Source: Persicaria tinctoria
Taxonomy: Eukaryota; Streptophyta; Magnoliopsida; Caryophyllales; Polygonaceae
Direction: 5' to 3'
Length of the DNA stretch: 64,000 nucleotides
NCBI GenBank assembly: GCA_037127255.1
Contig: JBANSL010000002.1
Span: 94,518,519 to 94,582,518 of the forward strand
Part shown: in pieces, positions 42,797 through 55,181 of the stretch
Numbering within the stretch: position 1 is the stretch's first letter
How the letters are laid out: every line of letters starts with the position of its first letter
Translations under genes and position numbers: made by a program
Notes under the pieces: generated by a model
The model's input: only the letters and a program-made list of their open reading frames with translations
Databases searched by the model: none
What the model was told of the DNA's origin: nothing

Positions 42797-44583
42797 ATGG
42801 CAGCGCCAGGAAAATGCATTCTAGTGACGGGCCCACCTGTAAGCTGCTCACCCTTCACCCTCTCTAGTCTCTCTACCATAGCTTTTCTTCCTTGAACAAA
42901 GCTCAAATCTTTCTCTCTCCCTAGGGTGTGGGCAAAACTACTCTGATAATGAGGGTTCTGGAGAGCCTCAAATCCTCAAACCCTACCTTGAAAGCCCAGG
43001 GTTTCTACACCCGTAAGTCTTTATTTCTTTTAATCATTTCTCAATTTCCAATTTCTGGGTATCTAATTTTGACCTCAATTTGACCTAATATGAAAATCCC
43101 CAAGTGTAATAGTTGGTCTTTTGATGTGGGTTCATGAAGGTGAGATCAGACATGGCAATGAGAGGGTTGGTTTTGAGGTTATCACTGTGAATGGTCAAAG
43201 GGCCCCCCTTGCTTCCATCAATAATTCAAGGTATATGTTTAAGCTTATCCTTAGGTTCCGTTTGGCGCAAAGTGTTGATTTTTTATCAGTTGGCTTAGTT
43301 GCACTTACACTTGATTTTGGTTGATGATTAAAAGGTCAAATCTTTATTCCCATTTTTCCATGTTTTGTTTTTTTGAAGATTTTAGTTTGAGATTGGTTAA
43401 TAGCTTGATCACACAATTTGCATCTCTTAAGCATGATAGTAATTAGGAAGAGCTTGTGACTTGTGGTTGCTGATTTAGTTCCTTCTGGTAATGAAAGAGA
43501 TTGAAGCTTAGTTTTGAAGCTCTGGTGCAGGACCAAGGGAGATGATGTATGCTTTTAGAGATTGTTCTTTAGATCTTAAAGATCTTTGTCTCCTTAGATG
43601 AGTAGTATTTGACACCTAAAAAGAAGATTATGTTAGACATTATAAATCACACGTGGTGGCGTGATAGATGTGGATTCACCAAGTGATGAGTGAGGCATTA
43701 CTGATGAGCATCTGAGCTTTGGAGATGTATCAAATAATATGGAATTTGTGTAAAAGTTCCATACGTTTTCCCCATCAATTGGCTGCAGACGCTTGATGCC
43801 TTGGCTCATTGTTGTAATTTCTAGAAAAACAAGCAATCATCATTCAATAAATTTTTCAAACCAGTTTATGTATTGACTATGTCAGTAACAGTATAATAAA
43901 AACATATGTCCATCTAATTCTGCTCATCCTTTAACCTTTATTTTTTTTGGGCTTTCTTTTATCAGTCCAGAATCACTCAGATGGCCTTCTGTAGGGAGGT
44001 ATATAGGGTGGACGTATCTTCTTTTGAATCGGTTGCATTGCCGGAACTACAGGTGGAAAAATTTGATCCAAATGCTGCTTCTAGATAGATTTGTTATGTG
44101 TAATGAGGGTAGGGTTTTCAATTCTACATGGATTGTTCTTACCTTTCAGATCAAAGAAGACACCGATCTGTTTGTTATTGATGAGGTTGGCAAAATGGAG
44201 TTGTACAGCTCTTCTTTCCTCCCTGCAGTACTGAGAATTTTGGATTCAAACATCCCGGTTTTGGCTTCCATACCGATTCCTAAACAGGGCCGGGACATAC
44301 CTGGAGGTGAACTTATAGACCTTGTTTTTAAGAATCTTCTTCCATGCATCCAGATGCTCCATACATTACATTTAATTAGCCTGCGATCTTTGTTCTCCAC
44401 AATTTGATCTCTTTATGCCTATGGCTTACTTCTGACATAATGATTCCTTTGAATCTGTATGCAGTTGCAAGAGTGAGGAATCATCCAAGAACAACCATCT
44501 ATACACTTAGCCCAAGGAACAGGGATACTTTTAGAGAAAGGATTTATTCCCAATTGGCTGATCTCGTGAACAATCAATCGTAG
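42797..44583 (+). pseudogene. THEP1-type nucleoside-triphosphatase, with an apparent frameshift
   Basis: Six exons can be read: 42797-42838, 42925-43012, 43140-43230, 43966-44052, 44150-44306 and 44465-44583, all with GT-AG borders. The product is the NTPase homologous to cancer-related NTPase/THEP1. Walker A is GPPGVGKT at residues 12-19, then KAQGFYTREIRHGNERVGFE, a Walker B-like region DLFVIDEVGKMEL, and a C-terminus ARVRNHPRTTIYTLS. Frame continuity holds for exons 1-3 and 5-6. Exon 4 should read VGRY then VDVSSFESVALPELQ, but GGTATATAGGGTGG has two bases too many, and the reading frame then stops early in exon 5. Either a sequence error or a real knock-out. The gene is otherwise intact, so the damage would be recent. 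Confidence 0.75.
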
Positions 44584-45077
44584 ATTATGAAGAAATGCTC
44601 GCTCCCTATACTGCGGTATGTCATATTATTAGTTCTTTAGAAGTGATTGTTAGGATTAGGAGTTAACAGTTATTCTGATCATTTTGCTTTGCCAATAAGG
44701 TTTTTTTCTTTGTAATGAAGTTACCCTATCTTAAATGCAATATAAAATTTATATAAATGAAATAAAGAATCTGTCAATAATATCTTTCCGATAAAAAAGA
44801 AGTCCTATGCATTAAACAAAGTTCACAATATATTTCCAGTTTGATCTGACAATACAACTACAATCCTTGGCTTCTTACCTTCTCTTATGCACTCAAAACC
44901 AATTTACACTGGAAATAAACAGACCCGCTCACTACCAGATATCAGGGGTTTTGTTTTCAAACAAATCAAATGAATATAATTATACCCAAGAATCCAAGAT
45001 GCAGCAAAATCGCAAGATATATACAAAAGGAGCTTCAAGGTTTGTGAGGAGGATTTTTCATCCCACTTCGAGTTACA
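44584..45077. other. Spacer between converging genes
   Basis: 3' flanks of the NTPase (plus) and the WD40 gene (minus). No extra gene; the short frame 44867-45088 partly reads the last WD40-gene exon backwards. Confidence 0.55.
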
Positions 45078-48000
45078 TCACAGGTTGATGCGATTTTTCT
45101 CAACTGTCTGGAGTAACTCTTTGGCATTAGATGAGAATGATTCTGCATTGTTCTGCATATCTGCTGTTCTTAAACTGATGCCCTGGTATTTTCAAAAATA
45201 AAATTGCATTAGGAACAAAGAACGAAATATGATTGGGCGATTTGCATGTTATTTTTCAAGGACGATACCCTCTATTGGCCTATTTCTGTTAAAAATATTT
45301 TTACGTTAACCTACTTACTATCATTACTCGACAAGTTCCAGGTCTTAATTGTAGTGTGTTAAGGATGAACACAAGTGACAGCTTCTTATAGTATCCCTCT
45401 AGGAGTAAGAGATATATAGTGGTAAGTTGGATCACTCACCTGTAGCTTCTTCAAGTTCTCTGCGAGTTTGCTTTGAGCGATGCTGGCAAAAGAGGTTGTC
45501 TCCTGAATTCAATGAGAGCAAGGACAAAATTAGCTAGCAACAAGAGAAAACTCCTATTTTTGGAACACTGAAATAAGTTCAAAGTCATCAAGTGTTACTT
45601 AGATTTTATAATCAGATAGAGCAATGAAATCTTGGAAAATGTAAATGTATTCAAAGATGGCAGATTGGTTTTGTTCTTACACTACTAGGAGTACTAGATG
45701 ATGAAAATCCATATTTCTTCTTGATTTGATCAACAGATCCAGTCTTTTCCGGCTGTGTCTCTTCCTTTGCTGAAGCCTTTTCATGCTTGGGCTTTTTTTG
45801 TATTAATTTACCTGAGATTTTAAAACACTTGCCGTAAGGTTTTGAATATGTGTGCTTAAACTTCCTGATGAGTTTAATGTTATAGCAACTTTCTGATGCA
45901 ACTGGTGCAAGTATGCTTTTTTAATGTGATAATCTGGAGAAAAATCATTGGAAGAAAGCATGATGCTTTAGGGAGAGATAGATCACCCACTTACCCTTCA
46001 GTGATTGAAACTTGCTAGAAATGTTCTGCTTGTTTATTGATGCCATCACATTGAATCCCTTTGGCTTATCTTCTTCTTCATCATCGAAGTTGATGTCATC
46101 TATGAAATATCAGGAAACCAGAAAAATTGAAGTGAAGTTGATCTCATCTATAAATAAATAAAAGGCACGAAAATAAGTTTCAAGACATACCAATATCCAA
46201 CTCAGCCACGTCTTCTTCAGATGCAGCAGGTTTATCTATGGTTTCAGCCTCAGCTGGGAAATTAGGAATTGAAAAGATTATCGGAAGCTCTTCAAAGCTT
46301 GTTCGTGACCCATCACCTCCGGTATCAGCTCCAGTCTTCGCTTTACTGCCTTTCAGATCCTTGATCACAGAGCCAAATATACCCTAAAACACCAAATATC
46401 AGTTACTCATATGGCTCAAAAAAGATCCGAGAAACAATTGGTGTAACTAAACCTTTTTGCTTTCTTTCTTTTGGGCAGTTGGAGAAGTGATGTCTTCACA
46501 TGAACCCACCAAATTCTTGTCATAGACTTGTGAAAAGAAGCCCAGATCCCTAGTATTAACCAATTACATCAGTCAATACAGATCATAACTATCTAAAAAA
46601 GAAACTGCAACGAACTCCAAACCCAATACAAAGTAAATCTATGTGACATGCGTCAGTATAAGCGACACCAAATGCCCAAGTAAATAAGTCCTTGTACCTG
46701 TAAGTTTTCTTTTGGGGTAGCAGGGAAACAAGGGTAACCTCTTGATCACTCCTTGCCTACACCAGATAAACAAACTAACATGTCAAAGGCACATAAACTC
46801 ATAATGTTTCAGAGAAAAAAGGAGAAAAGGATGGATTCATACCACAAGAAGTTCCCCATCAGGTGAAGCACACACTGAAATCTCTGAATATGAATTCGGC
46901 TTTATAGGAGAGTGAATGAAGCTTCTAAGCGTGGTTTCTTTTACAAGCAACAGTTCTGGAAGGGACCTGTGATTTTGAAAAGACAAGGAATCATCACCTG
47001 CAGTTGATCCCTCTAATGCTGTGAACCTAAAACCTTTAATGCTGTTAGAAGATGGAAATAAGCTGCCATCTTACCTTATTTCAATCCTTCCACATGAAAA
47101 GAGGAGTATCAATCCTGAACTGGAGGGACTGTAGAATAATGATGCCCAACAACAGGAAGCATTTTGGAACTTCACTTTGTTTTGCACTTTCTTGACCCCT
47201 TGAACTGCATGCCTTAACGAATAAACATAAATAGCTTTTTCAGCGCAAAGTAAAAATAGCTGCTTGGATGTATCACTTTCGGCAGCAACCCCCTTGTTTG
47301 AACTTAGGCTCAGTCCTTGCCCATCTGTACAGTAGATTGTATGCAAGGTAATCAGTACAGCGATCACACTTGAAGAAAGCAACTGACATAAACTGCAACA
47401 AGGATAAACTTTTGCAAGTTGAGAAGGTATGTTTCCTGATTACCTAAAATATCTGAAAAAAGCGTCCTTGATGGTTTCTTAGGATGAACTGTGTTGTTGC
47501 TTATTAAATTTCCTGTATCCCTCTCAAGAGCAAGTAAAGATGAATCCTTTGTGGTCACCACCAATACATTCTTCTCAAAACCTTGAAGGTTGCAAGATCC
47601 AAATAGCAAAGATACGACTCCAGGGGATAGTTCACTTGGGATTTGTTTCTGCCACAAGATAGTTGCTTCCTCTACGTCAATAAGTGAAACCTGCAACAAT
47701 CAAAATGGAGATCCATTATTGTGTGCTTTGACACTGAATGCAAATCAATTCCTAGTTCACGTGATTAAGTATCAAAGTCAGAAGAAGCTTTACATATCCT
47801 TGCTCAGATCCAACAGCAACCTGCCTTGAGCTCCCATTGAAGTTTATAGAAAGCACAGGAGAATTGACCTTCACTTGTTTAACAGTCTGAATATAATGAT
47901 GACTTCCTTTTTTAGAACTTCCTGCTAGGAAAAAGAAAAATCTCAGTTAGAGAAAAAAAAATAGATTACAAAATTTTCTGTTGATCAATCAAAATCATAA

Positions 48001-51000
48001 TAAAGTCGTGTCACTTTACCTGTTAATGAAATGAAACTGTTCTCTTTGGAGTAAGGTTCTGGTTTAAACTTGTAAATATGAATCTGTGAAGCATAAAAGA
48101 TACGGAGTATAAACCAACATCCAAAAGGTAAAATGATATGATAAACGAGGGAAATTTTTTTGGGTGGTTCACCATTCCAACTTGATCACCATAGATGAAT
48201 AATCGTGACTCCATGTCATAAAACACTGCTGTAATGGCTGCACAACTTGAAGAATCACACTCACTCTGGAAAAATAAAAAGGATTTGCTGTCAAAACCTT
48301 CAGAGAATGGTGGTAGAAATTTTCAATAGAATTTTCTCTAACTAGTAAGGAACAAGCCTAGCTAAAAAAAGTACAAGGATTTAGACCTGCTCTTTCAGTG
48401 ATAGAAGAGGAATAAATATGGGAGATGAAGCGTCCCAAAATTTTACGGATCCATCATTGTGTCCCGTTATATACAAGTTCTTAACTTGTGCAAAACCATT
48501 GAATCCAGCTGAATCAAACTGCTTTGATTCAGTTGGAAGAAGTGGAGGCACATATTTAGCCACCATGGCACCCTGCACAGTTTCTTCAATTAGGTTAATA
48601 ACTGAATGCAAGAAAATAATATGGAGTGACATCGTCAAGGATGTGCTCCTACCTCATCTGAAGTGGTTGACGAGCTTGAATTCGTGATAAGCAATGCGGA
48701 TGTGATAATGGATGAATCAGCAAATGGAAGCTTTATCTTCATCTCGCTTGGATTGGATGGTGGAGATCTGGACTGGCTCTGGAGCAAATACCTCTCGATC
48801 AGATGATCATCATAGGCATATAAATTTCCTGATTTCCCAAGCAAAAGGATAATCCCTTGTCTATTATGCTTGCTTTGATCATTGGAGCTTGGGATAATCT
48901 CCATGGAAAGACATGGTTCAGGTAGCTGAAGACCCACTTTGATCATGCGTGATTCAGTGTTCTCGTTCAACAAAAGTACCTGCCAAATTAGACTACCTCC
49001 TTAAAACCGAACATCTAACTTTTGAAATAACACAATCCATTGTGACTAGGATACCAAGGTGACGTAATATTCATGTTTGGTAGTAGATATGCCTTATGAA
49101 AGTGATGCTGAATACCTGAACTAAGTTTGAAGATGCGAACTCAGAAGCACCCATAACATATAGCCGAGTAGCCTTTCCATCTGCATATGCCCACTGCATT
49201 GATGCTATGGGAATTCTGTCCAACTTATATCCAAGGTTTAGTTTAGAGATAGGGCCATTCTGAGTGGTGGGTGTAGAAGGAATGCTGTACATCAAAATCT
49301 CCCCACTGCTATATCCTATAACAAGTTTACTACCAAAGGGGCATGTCCAGCAGGCAGAAGTCGCTTTTTTGGTTTCGTGACCAACAGAAGAAAGAAGTGA
49401 TCCTCCAATGGTGAAAATGGTTTTGCTTTCTCGGATATCCCATAACGTAACAACACCATCACTGAATACAAGAAGGATCCTGCACCCAAAAATATACGGA
49501 GTAATATAGAAGGATTATGATTTCATAAAATAGAACAAGAAAGACATCCAAGCAACTCTGTGAAGAAATACCTCTTGCTTTCTGCCGTAGGTTGAGGTAG
49601 AATATGTACAACGGCATTATCAGCTGCCACATCATTTGTGCTTCCTGATACAGAAAATGTCAAAGATTCAAGGGAGAACTAAGAGGAAAATGTACACAAA
49701 TTATGTCACTCACCGTATGACGCTGAAAAGGGTATGCTATACATCATTGTCTCAATAGTATGGGATTGTTGGTCAAGTTTCAGTACTGTAACATTACCAG
49801 TAGAATCTCCAATATATCTGGAAATAAAAAATGAGAACATTATCACTGTTTGAAACACATTGTAAGCAGAGACAGAATTAGACTTTTAAGGACATCCATA
49901 TAAAATGGAACACCTACATGAAAGTAGATCGGTGAAGAACCGCCATTGATGTGATCTCTTTGTGAAAATCATGCACACAAGCCAGTGACCTTCTCTCTAT
50001 GTCCCAGACCTAATTAAGCCATTCATTACCATACTCTGCAGTAAGTCTTTAACTATTTGAAGACCTTCAGTTATGATACTAATATGCTATCCAAGGAACT
50101 CTACCTCAATTTGGTTTTTGACTGTCACATTTAGAAGAACTCCTTGGCTGTGGATGAACTGTATGATCAAAGAAGGCCCATGGATGGTTCCGCGTCAAAA
50201 GCAATCCAAACAATAATTGTATAAATCTGTTACATGGGCATTATATACATTGAAGTATGGAGAATTATAGCAATTGACAACCTGCAAAAACTTGCTTGGG
50301 AGCAGCTCCTTGGATTCTAGCAATGCTTGGGTGTTACCTTTCCCTAGTAATTTGATCTGGCCATTTCTGTAAGAATCAAACCATTACCATAATATATCCT
50401 CCTATTCAAAAGACCTGTAACTCTGTAAGCACACTTATTTGAGTATTTGAGTATTTTACCATCCCAAACACAACATGTTTAAATTTACATTTTTGTAACA
50501 TGATTGGCTGGTTATTACCGACTTCGATAGAACGATGAGCTTCAGTAAAGTCTTACTTTGTGGAAATTGCAAGTATTTTTTGCAATGGATCATAGGCTAG
50601 CATAGTAGCTCCAAGGGGAATTCCATAATGAAAGGCCACAAGTGGTTCCACATCTTCAGGCTTCAAAGCCTCTGAATTACTCCCAGGCTGCAACGATCAA
50701 TATTTCGGATAACACATCATTAGTACTTCAGTATACTGAACTTGTAAGTCATAACCAATAGCAATGTAGTTAACAAAAACATGTCATATGAAAAAAAATC
50801 CGTATTGGCTTTATTTGAGTATTACTCCGTAATACTTAACATATCCTTACTTAGGTTTACATACAATGTATATCACTATATACACTGAAAACTCTGATGA
50901 ATGATGATAAAAAAAAATGCATCAGATTTGAAATTTCAATACTCTACAGTGCATCTAGATTTGAAACCACCGGCCCTCACGTGGACAAAAAATAAAATAG

Positions 51001-51685
51001 TTCGCAAAAATAAATATTTATTTCAATTAATTTGCTGTCAAAAGTTTTCAGAAGCTTGATATAGCCAACACAAAATATTTTCCAGTGTCCAAAATTGAAA
51101 AGTTAAAATTACATATAGTGAATTTAACAAGGTTACCAGATAAGCTCGGCAAATATTCCAAAGTTTTTATAACTGCCCTATTCCCTAAGGCATATAATAG
51201 TGAATTCCATTACTGCCGCCCATAAAGGTCGGAAGTACGCAATAATCCAAATTTGTTAATTCATTTAATATTACGATTTTCATGGAATTCAAGGAAATTT
51301 CGAATTTCCATATCGACAGGTATCATCTCCCCCTTCATCGTCATCTCTACCAATACAGTGAAACAGTCAAATCTAGATCCAATTTCAAACCAGATATCTC
51401 AACTCAAGACACAAAACTAGATCATTCTCATCACATATCGAACCGTCTAAAGAGACAAAATTAAGGAACCAGAATTCAAATTCAAACTGAATAACAGTAA
51501 AAAACTGTAGCAGATCATACTCAACAGTAGAAGAGTTGTTGAATCGAACTTCAAAGCGAAAACTCCGTATTCCGGGCTTCAATTCGCGTCAATTTGATGA
51601 GTGAACGGAGATAAAAGAAACTAACAAAGCGAGAAATTACCTTCTTCGTGGCCTTGTCGACGAGCTTTTTCACAAAGGCGTCCAT
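45078..51685 (-). CDS. WD40 protein of the tomosyn/Lgl family (DAW1-like)
   Basis: 23 exons on the reverse strand, starting 51685-51641, 50687-50557, 50366-50282, 50158-50105, 50009-49918, 49817-49714, 49644-49572, 49479-49116, 48979-48653, 48572-48387, 48265-48173 and 48083-48020. They continue 47924-47794, 47690-47444, 47324-47075, 46966-46843, 46756-46698, 46549-46453, 46383-46191, 46099-45995, 45811-45681, 45502-45440 and 45182-45078. The phases add up to 1040 residues with no stop. The N-terminus FVKKLVDKATKK and FHYGIP....LAYDPLQKIL is the plant tomosyn-like start. WD-type strands follow (VWDIERRSLA, GDSTGNVTVL, LVFSDGVVTLWD, HNDGSVKFWDA). The tail has SFASIAQSKLAENLKKLQ and a helix to the end, like an R-SNARE-type coil. 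Such proteins regulate vesicle fusion. An Arabidopsis relative, DAW1, acts in pollen. Confidence 0.88.
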
Positions 51686-51938
51686 GAATCGGGAACTCCG
51701 AGGATAAATTAATCTCCTGAAATCGAGCTTTTTGGCTATGGCGATCGCTCCGCTGAGATGGAGACAGAGAGGAGAGGAAAAAGGAGTGAGGAAAGAGAGA
51801 GAGAGTGGATGGAGCCGTTAGATATTACGGTTGTTTTATTTGTCTTTTAAAACTGCTGCTGGGTGGGTGGAAAACGCGAAATGACAAAAAAGCCCACTCC
51901 TCTATTAATTACTTGTGCTTGTGCATAAGTTTTAAAAT
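51686..51938. other. Promoter side of the WD40 gene
   Basis: GA-rich leader (AGAGAGAGAG at about 51797-51806 on the plus strand) followed by AT-rich sequence. It ends in a retroposon target site (51917-51938). Confidence 0.5.
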
Positions 51939-52441
51939 TCCTCAATCAAAGCCAAAAGGTGCTTCTCTAAATTCCGAACGAGTTTGACAAAAATTTCGAA
52001 AGGGTTTCGATAAACTTTCGAAAGGGATTTCTGGTGTGCTTTCTACGATGGTGGTTATTAGTGATGTTTCCGGTTGTTCTTGGCGATTCTGGACCTAGTC
52101 TGAGTTGGGCTCTGGCGACCGGTGCCTGGTTTAGCTGGGGTCGAGGTGGTGTGCATCAAATCGACTCTGTGTTCCGGAAATTTCCTTGAAGGTCCGTCTC
52201 CATCGCCCACAGGGACTCCTGATGTACCGCTGGTCAGCGGTGTCACCACTTTGTGGTGCTTGGCTCCGATTTTGTCTTTGTTGTCCTCGACTTTTTTGGG
52301 TTAGGTCTATTCTTCTGGGCCAGTTTTTTTGCCGTTTTTGCATTGCACCATTTTATTTTTATATTGCTTGTTTGACGGTTTGTCGGCCTCTCGGGGAGTC
52401 AGTTTTATCTGGCCTTCGAATTATTACCTTATCCAAAAAAA
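51939..52441 (+). mobile_element. 5'-truncated non-LTR retroposon
   Basis: About 500 bases ending in an A run (52435-52441), flanked by an imperfect 22-base direct repeat, 51917-51938 and 52442-52463, with two differences. The 3' part has GACGGTTTGTCGGCCTCTCG and TTCGAATTATTACC, the family tail also seen at 31817-31900 and 55182-55265. Short frames inside show no conserved domain. It landed upstream of the WD40 gene. Confidence 0.75.
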
Positions 52442-52489
52442 GCTTATGCATAAGTTTTACAATCAAGTAAATCACAGATTAATGTAGCA

Positions 52490-52724
52490 CTCCCTCCGAC
52501 CGATAATACATGAGTTTTCATATACGAGTTTATGTCCAATAAATAGATGGCTTTTTATATTTTCTAGGTGTGAAATTGTAATGATTTTTATTGATTTACC
52601 CCTTATTGGCTTTTTAAAAGAATTTAATTTTTTTTAAAATCAAATTCTTTTAAAATCTGCTCAAAAAATACATTTAAAAAATCTGTTCAAAATTTTTAAA
52701 AACTCATGTATTATCGGAGGGAGG
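52490..52724. mobile_element. Stowaway-like MITE 1
   Basis: Tips CTCCCTCCGACCGATAATAC and TATTATCGGAGGGAG, inverted arms with CATGAGTTTT. The flanking duplication is not a clean TA. Confidence 0.7.
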
Positions 52725-53765
52725 TAGAGTATCATTTTTTAAGAAATTCAGGGTCTGTTTGGTAACACCTAGCTGACGAAATAGTTAAAGCTCATAGGGT
52801 AGTTGAAACAGATGGTTTAAATGTGTTAAATATGTGTAAATTAGAGTATTGATAAGCTATCAATCATAAATTGGTGTAGTGACTGTGAGACTACATCTTA
52901 TATCAAGAGGTTCGAAGCTCAAACCCCTTGGAAACCCATACATTAAAAAAAATAGTATGTATTTGATGGAAAAAAGTTTGAATTCTTAGATTCTTAATAA
53001 ATGAAAAATTACACTAATCTGTATGTGAATATCAAGGTTGAAAATTTGTTTGAACACCAACGTCAAGGGTATTAATTGAAAAAAAAATCATAAACTCGGG
53101 ATGGTTAATGAAATTTCCGGAATTTAAGAGAAATGAAGGGGGCAGATGTCAGAGATCGGAGGGGTACAGATGTCAATAGATGGGGGATCCTGGTGGAATT
53201 CAGTGAAAGAGAGAGCCGTATCTTTGACGGTGTAGATGCACCAGCTTGGTCGGCCGGTGGGTCCAGGCTTGGCCAAAACGGAACCGGAAATCACGAGGGT
53301 GGGCTCCACCTCCACCTGATGGGCGAGTCAAGTAATGACACGTCTTCTACTACGTGTAACGTTCTTCTTTTCTTTGCTTTTTTTTTTGCACGTCACACAT
53401 TATACGATACGAGGAATGGTTTCCAAACTTCCAATGAATTTGATCGACATATATTGTAATTAAATAATTTGTTAGACTAAAATCAACCTTGACATTCTCC
53501 AAAAATCCATTATGGAGAACCTGTTGGGGTTGACATCCACATCGGTTATCATGGGGGTGTCTTTACAATTTAAAAAAAAATAAGAAAAGAATGTCAATGT
53601 CAGGAGGGGAGTGCAGGCGGATGTGCTATTTTCTCCCTTGAATTTCTACCGTAAGAAACAATTGTGTTAGTTTTCATTTTTTTATTTTGATTTTTTTTAA
53701 AGTAAGACATTCAAAACGAGTGTCACCAATGTAGTTGCTCTAATGAACTAAAGAATATTGATACA
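52725..53765. other. Non-coding spacer
   Basis: 53135-53330 is GC-richer than its surroundings and has a frame (53133-53459) without recognisable features. 53495-53620 has an inverted phrase (CCAAAAATCCATTATGGAGA) and a T-rich stretch. No gene supported. Confidence 0.45.
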
Positions 53766-54018
53766 CTCCCTCCGTTCGGCAAAACTTGTCGTTTTAGAGT
53801 TTTGTTTTTGTTCGGAAAAACTTGTCATTTTAGGTATTTTTGCTTCTACTTTACTAAAACGCCCTTGATTTGATTGATGTGTTGTGAGTTGTAGTTTTTG
53901 ATAAAGTAAAAAGTAGAGTAATAATTGAGGGTAAATTAGTAAAAAAGAAGTGTAATTATTAGTTTTATTAAAAGTTGTGTGGATAGTTAAAATGACAAGT
54001 TTTGCCGAACGGAATGAG
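53766..54018. mobile_element. Stowaway-like MITE 2
   Basis: Tips CTCCCTCCGTTCGGCAAAAC and TTTTGCCGAACGGAATGAG (one decayed), inverted arms with ACTTGTC(A/G)TTTTA. TA follows the right end. Confidence 0.75.
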
Positions 54019-54133
54019 TAATCAACAAGGAGATGAGAGAGATTCATGTAAAACAAGGGTTCTTTTATTGATATTTTTGTCAATTGCACTATTAGTCACC
54101 GACTTTTAGTGTCGTCAAAACTTTTTTTTTATA

Positions 54134-54368
54134 CTCCCTCCGTTCCATAATACATGTCCTTTTACTTTTCTGCACGTTTTTTAAGGAGCGAAAAACTCTA
54201 TAAAATATTAATTTTTCAATTAATTTTTTTATATAATTTGATACTTGTTACTAATAAATATCAAATTATATAAAAAAATTAATTAAAAAAATAATATTTT
54301 ATAGAGTTTTTCGCTCATTAAAAAACGTGCCCAAAACTAAAAGGACATCTATTGTGGAACGGAGGGAG
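54134..54368. mobile_element. Stowaway-type MITE 3
   Basis: Tips CTCCCTCCGTTCCATAATAC and TTGTGGAACGGAGGGAG, TA on both sides, long inverted arms with GCGAAAAACTCTATAAAATA. Confidence 0.88.
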
Positions 54369-54563
54369 TATGTAAAAAGATTTTGACAATATCAGAAGTC
54401 AGTGAGTCGGTGACAACTCATGGCATTGGAATTGGCGAAATCGAACCATACATATAACAAGCCGGTAAAATAACAATTCAAATCATTATCAAATCTGCTA
54501 TAGTTGAAGATCTGAAGTAATTCAGTATGCGAGTTTGAAAGAAATTCATTTTATAAATTTGTA

Positions 54564-54800
54564 CTACATCCGTCCAAAAATACATTGCTTTTACTATTCA
54601 GACACATTTTTTTAAAAAGGTAAAAACTATATAAAATATTAACTTTTTTATTAATTTTTTTTAATAATTACAAACTTATTGATAATAAGTTTGTAATTAT
54701 TAAAAAAATTTAATAAAAAAGTTAATATTTTATATAGTTTTTAGCTCCTAAAAAATCGTACATGAATAGTAAAAGTCCATGTATTTTTGGACGGAGGGAG
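54564..54800. mobile_element. Stowaway-type MITE 4
   Basis: Tips CTACATCCGTCCAAAAATAC and ATTTTTGGACGGAGGGAG, TA on both sides, arms with AAAAACTATATAAAATATTA. Confidence 0.88.
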
Positions 54801-55165
54801 TACATTTTTTAAGAAAGTGAATTAAATACACTTAATTATGTCTCTAATTATAACTTTACCTTTTACCTTTTCATTTTATTAAAAACTATAACTAATCTCT
54901 CTCCCATTATTGTAATTTGTAAGGATAATGATGTAATAAATTTGAATGATTTTTGGTATTTGATTAAAAATCTTAATTATTTTTGTGATAAAGATTTTTG
55001 GTATGAGAAATTTGGAAGTCCAAACGCTTAAAAAAGAAGAAGTAAAGAAGCCCACCTCAGTTGGGTAAATGGGTTGGACCTTGTTAAAGAGGGGTCTGTA
55101 GCCCATTTTCTTAATTTGCCAAACAAGCCGATTAGGGATGAAATTTAAGTTTTCATCATGTGGAA
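54801..55165. other. Non-coding spacer
   Basis: AT-rich. No gene seen. Confidence 0.5.
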
Positions 55166-55181
55166 ACGTTGACTGGTGAAT

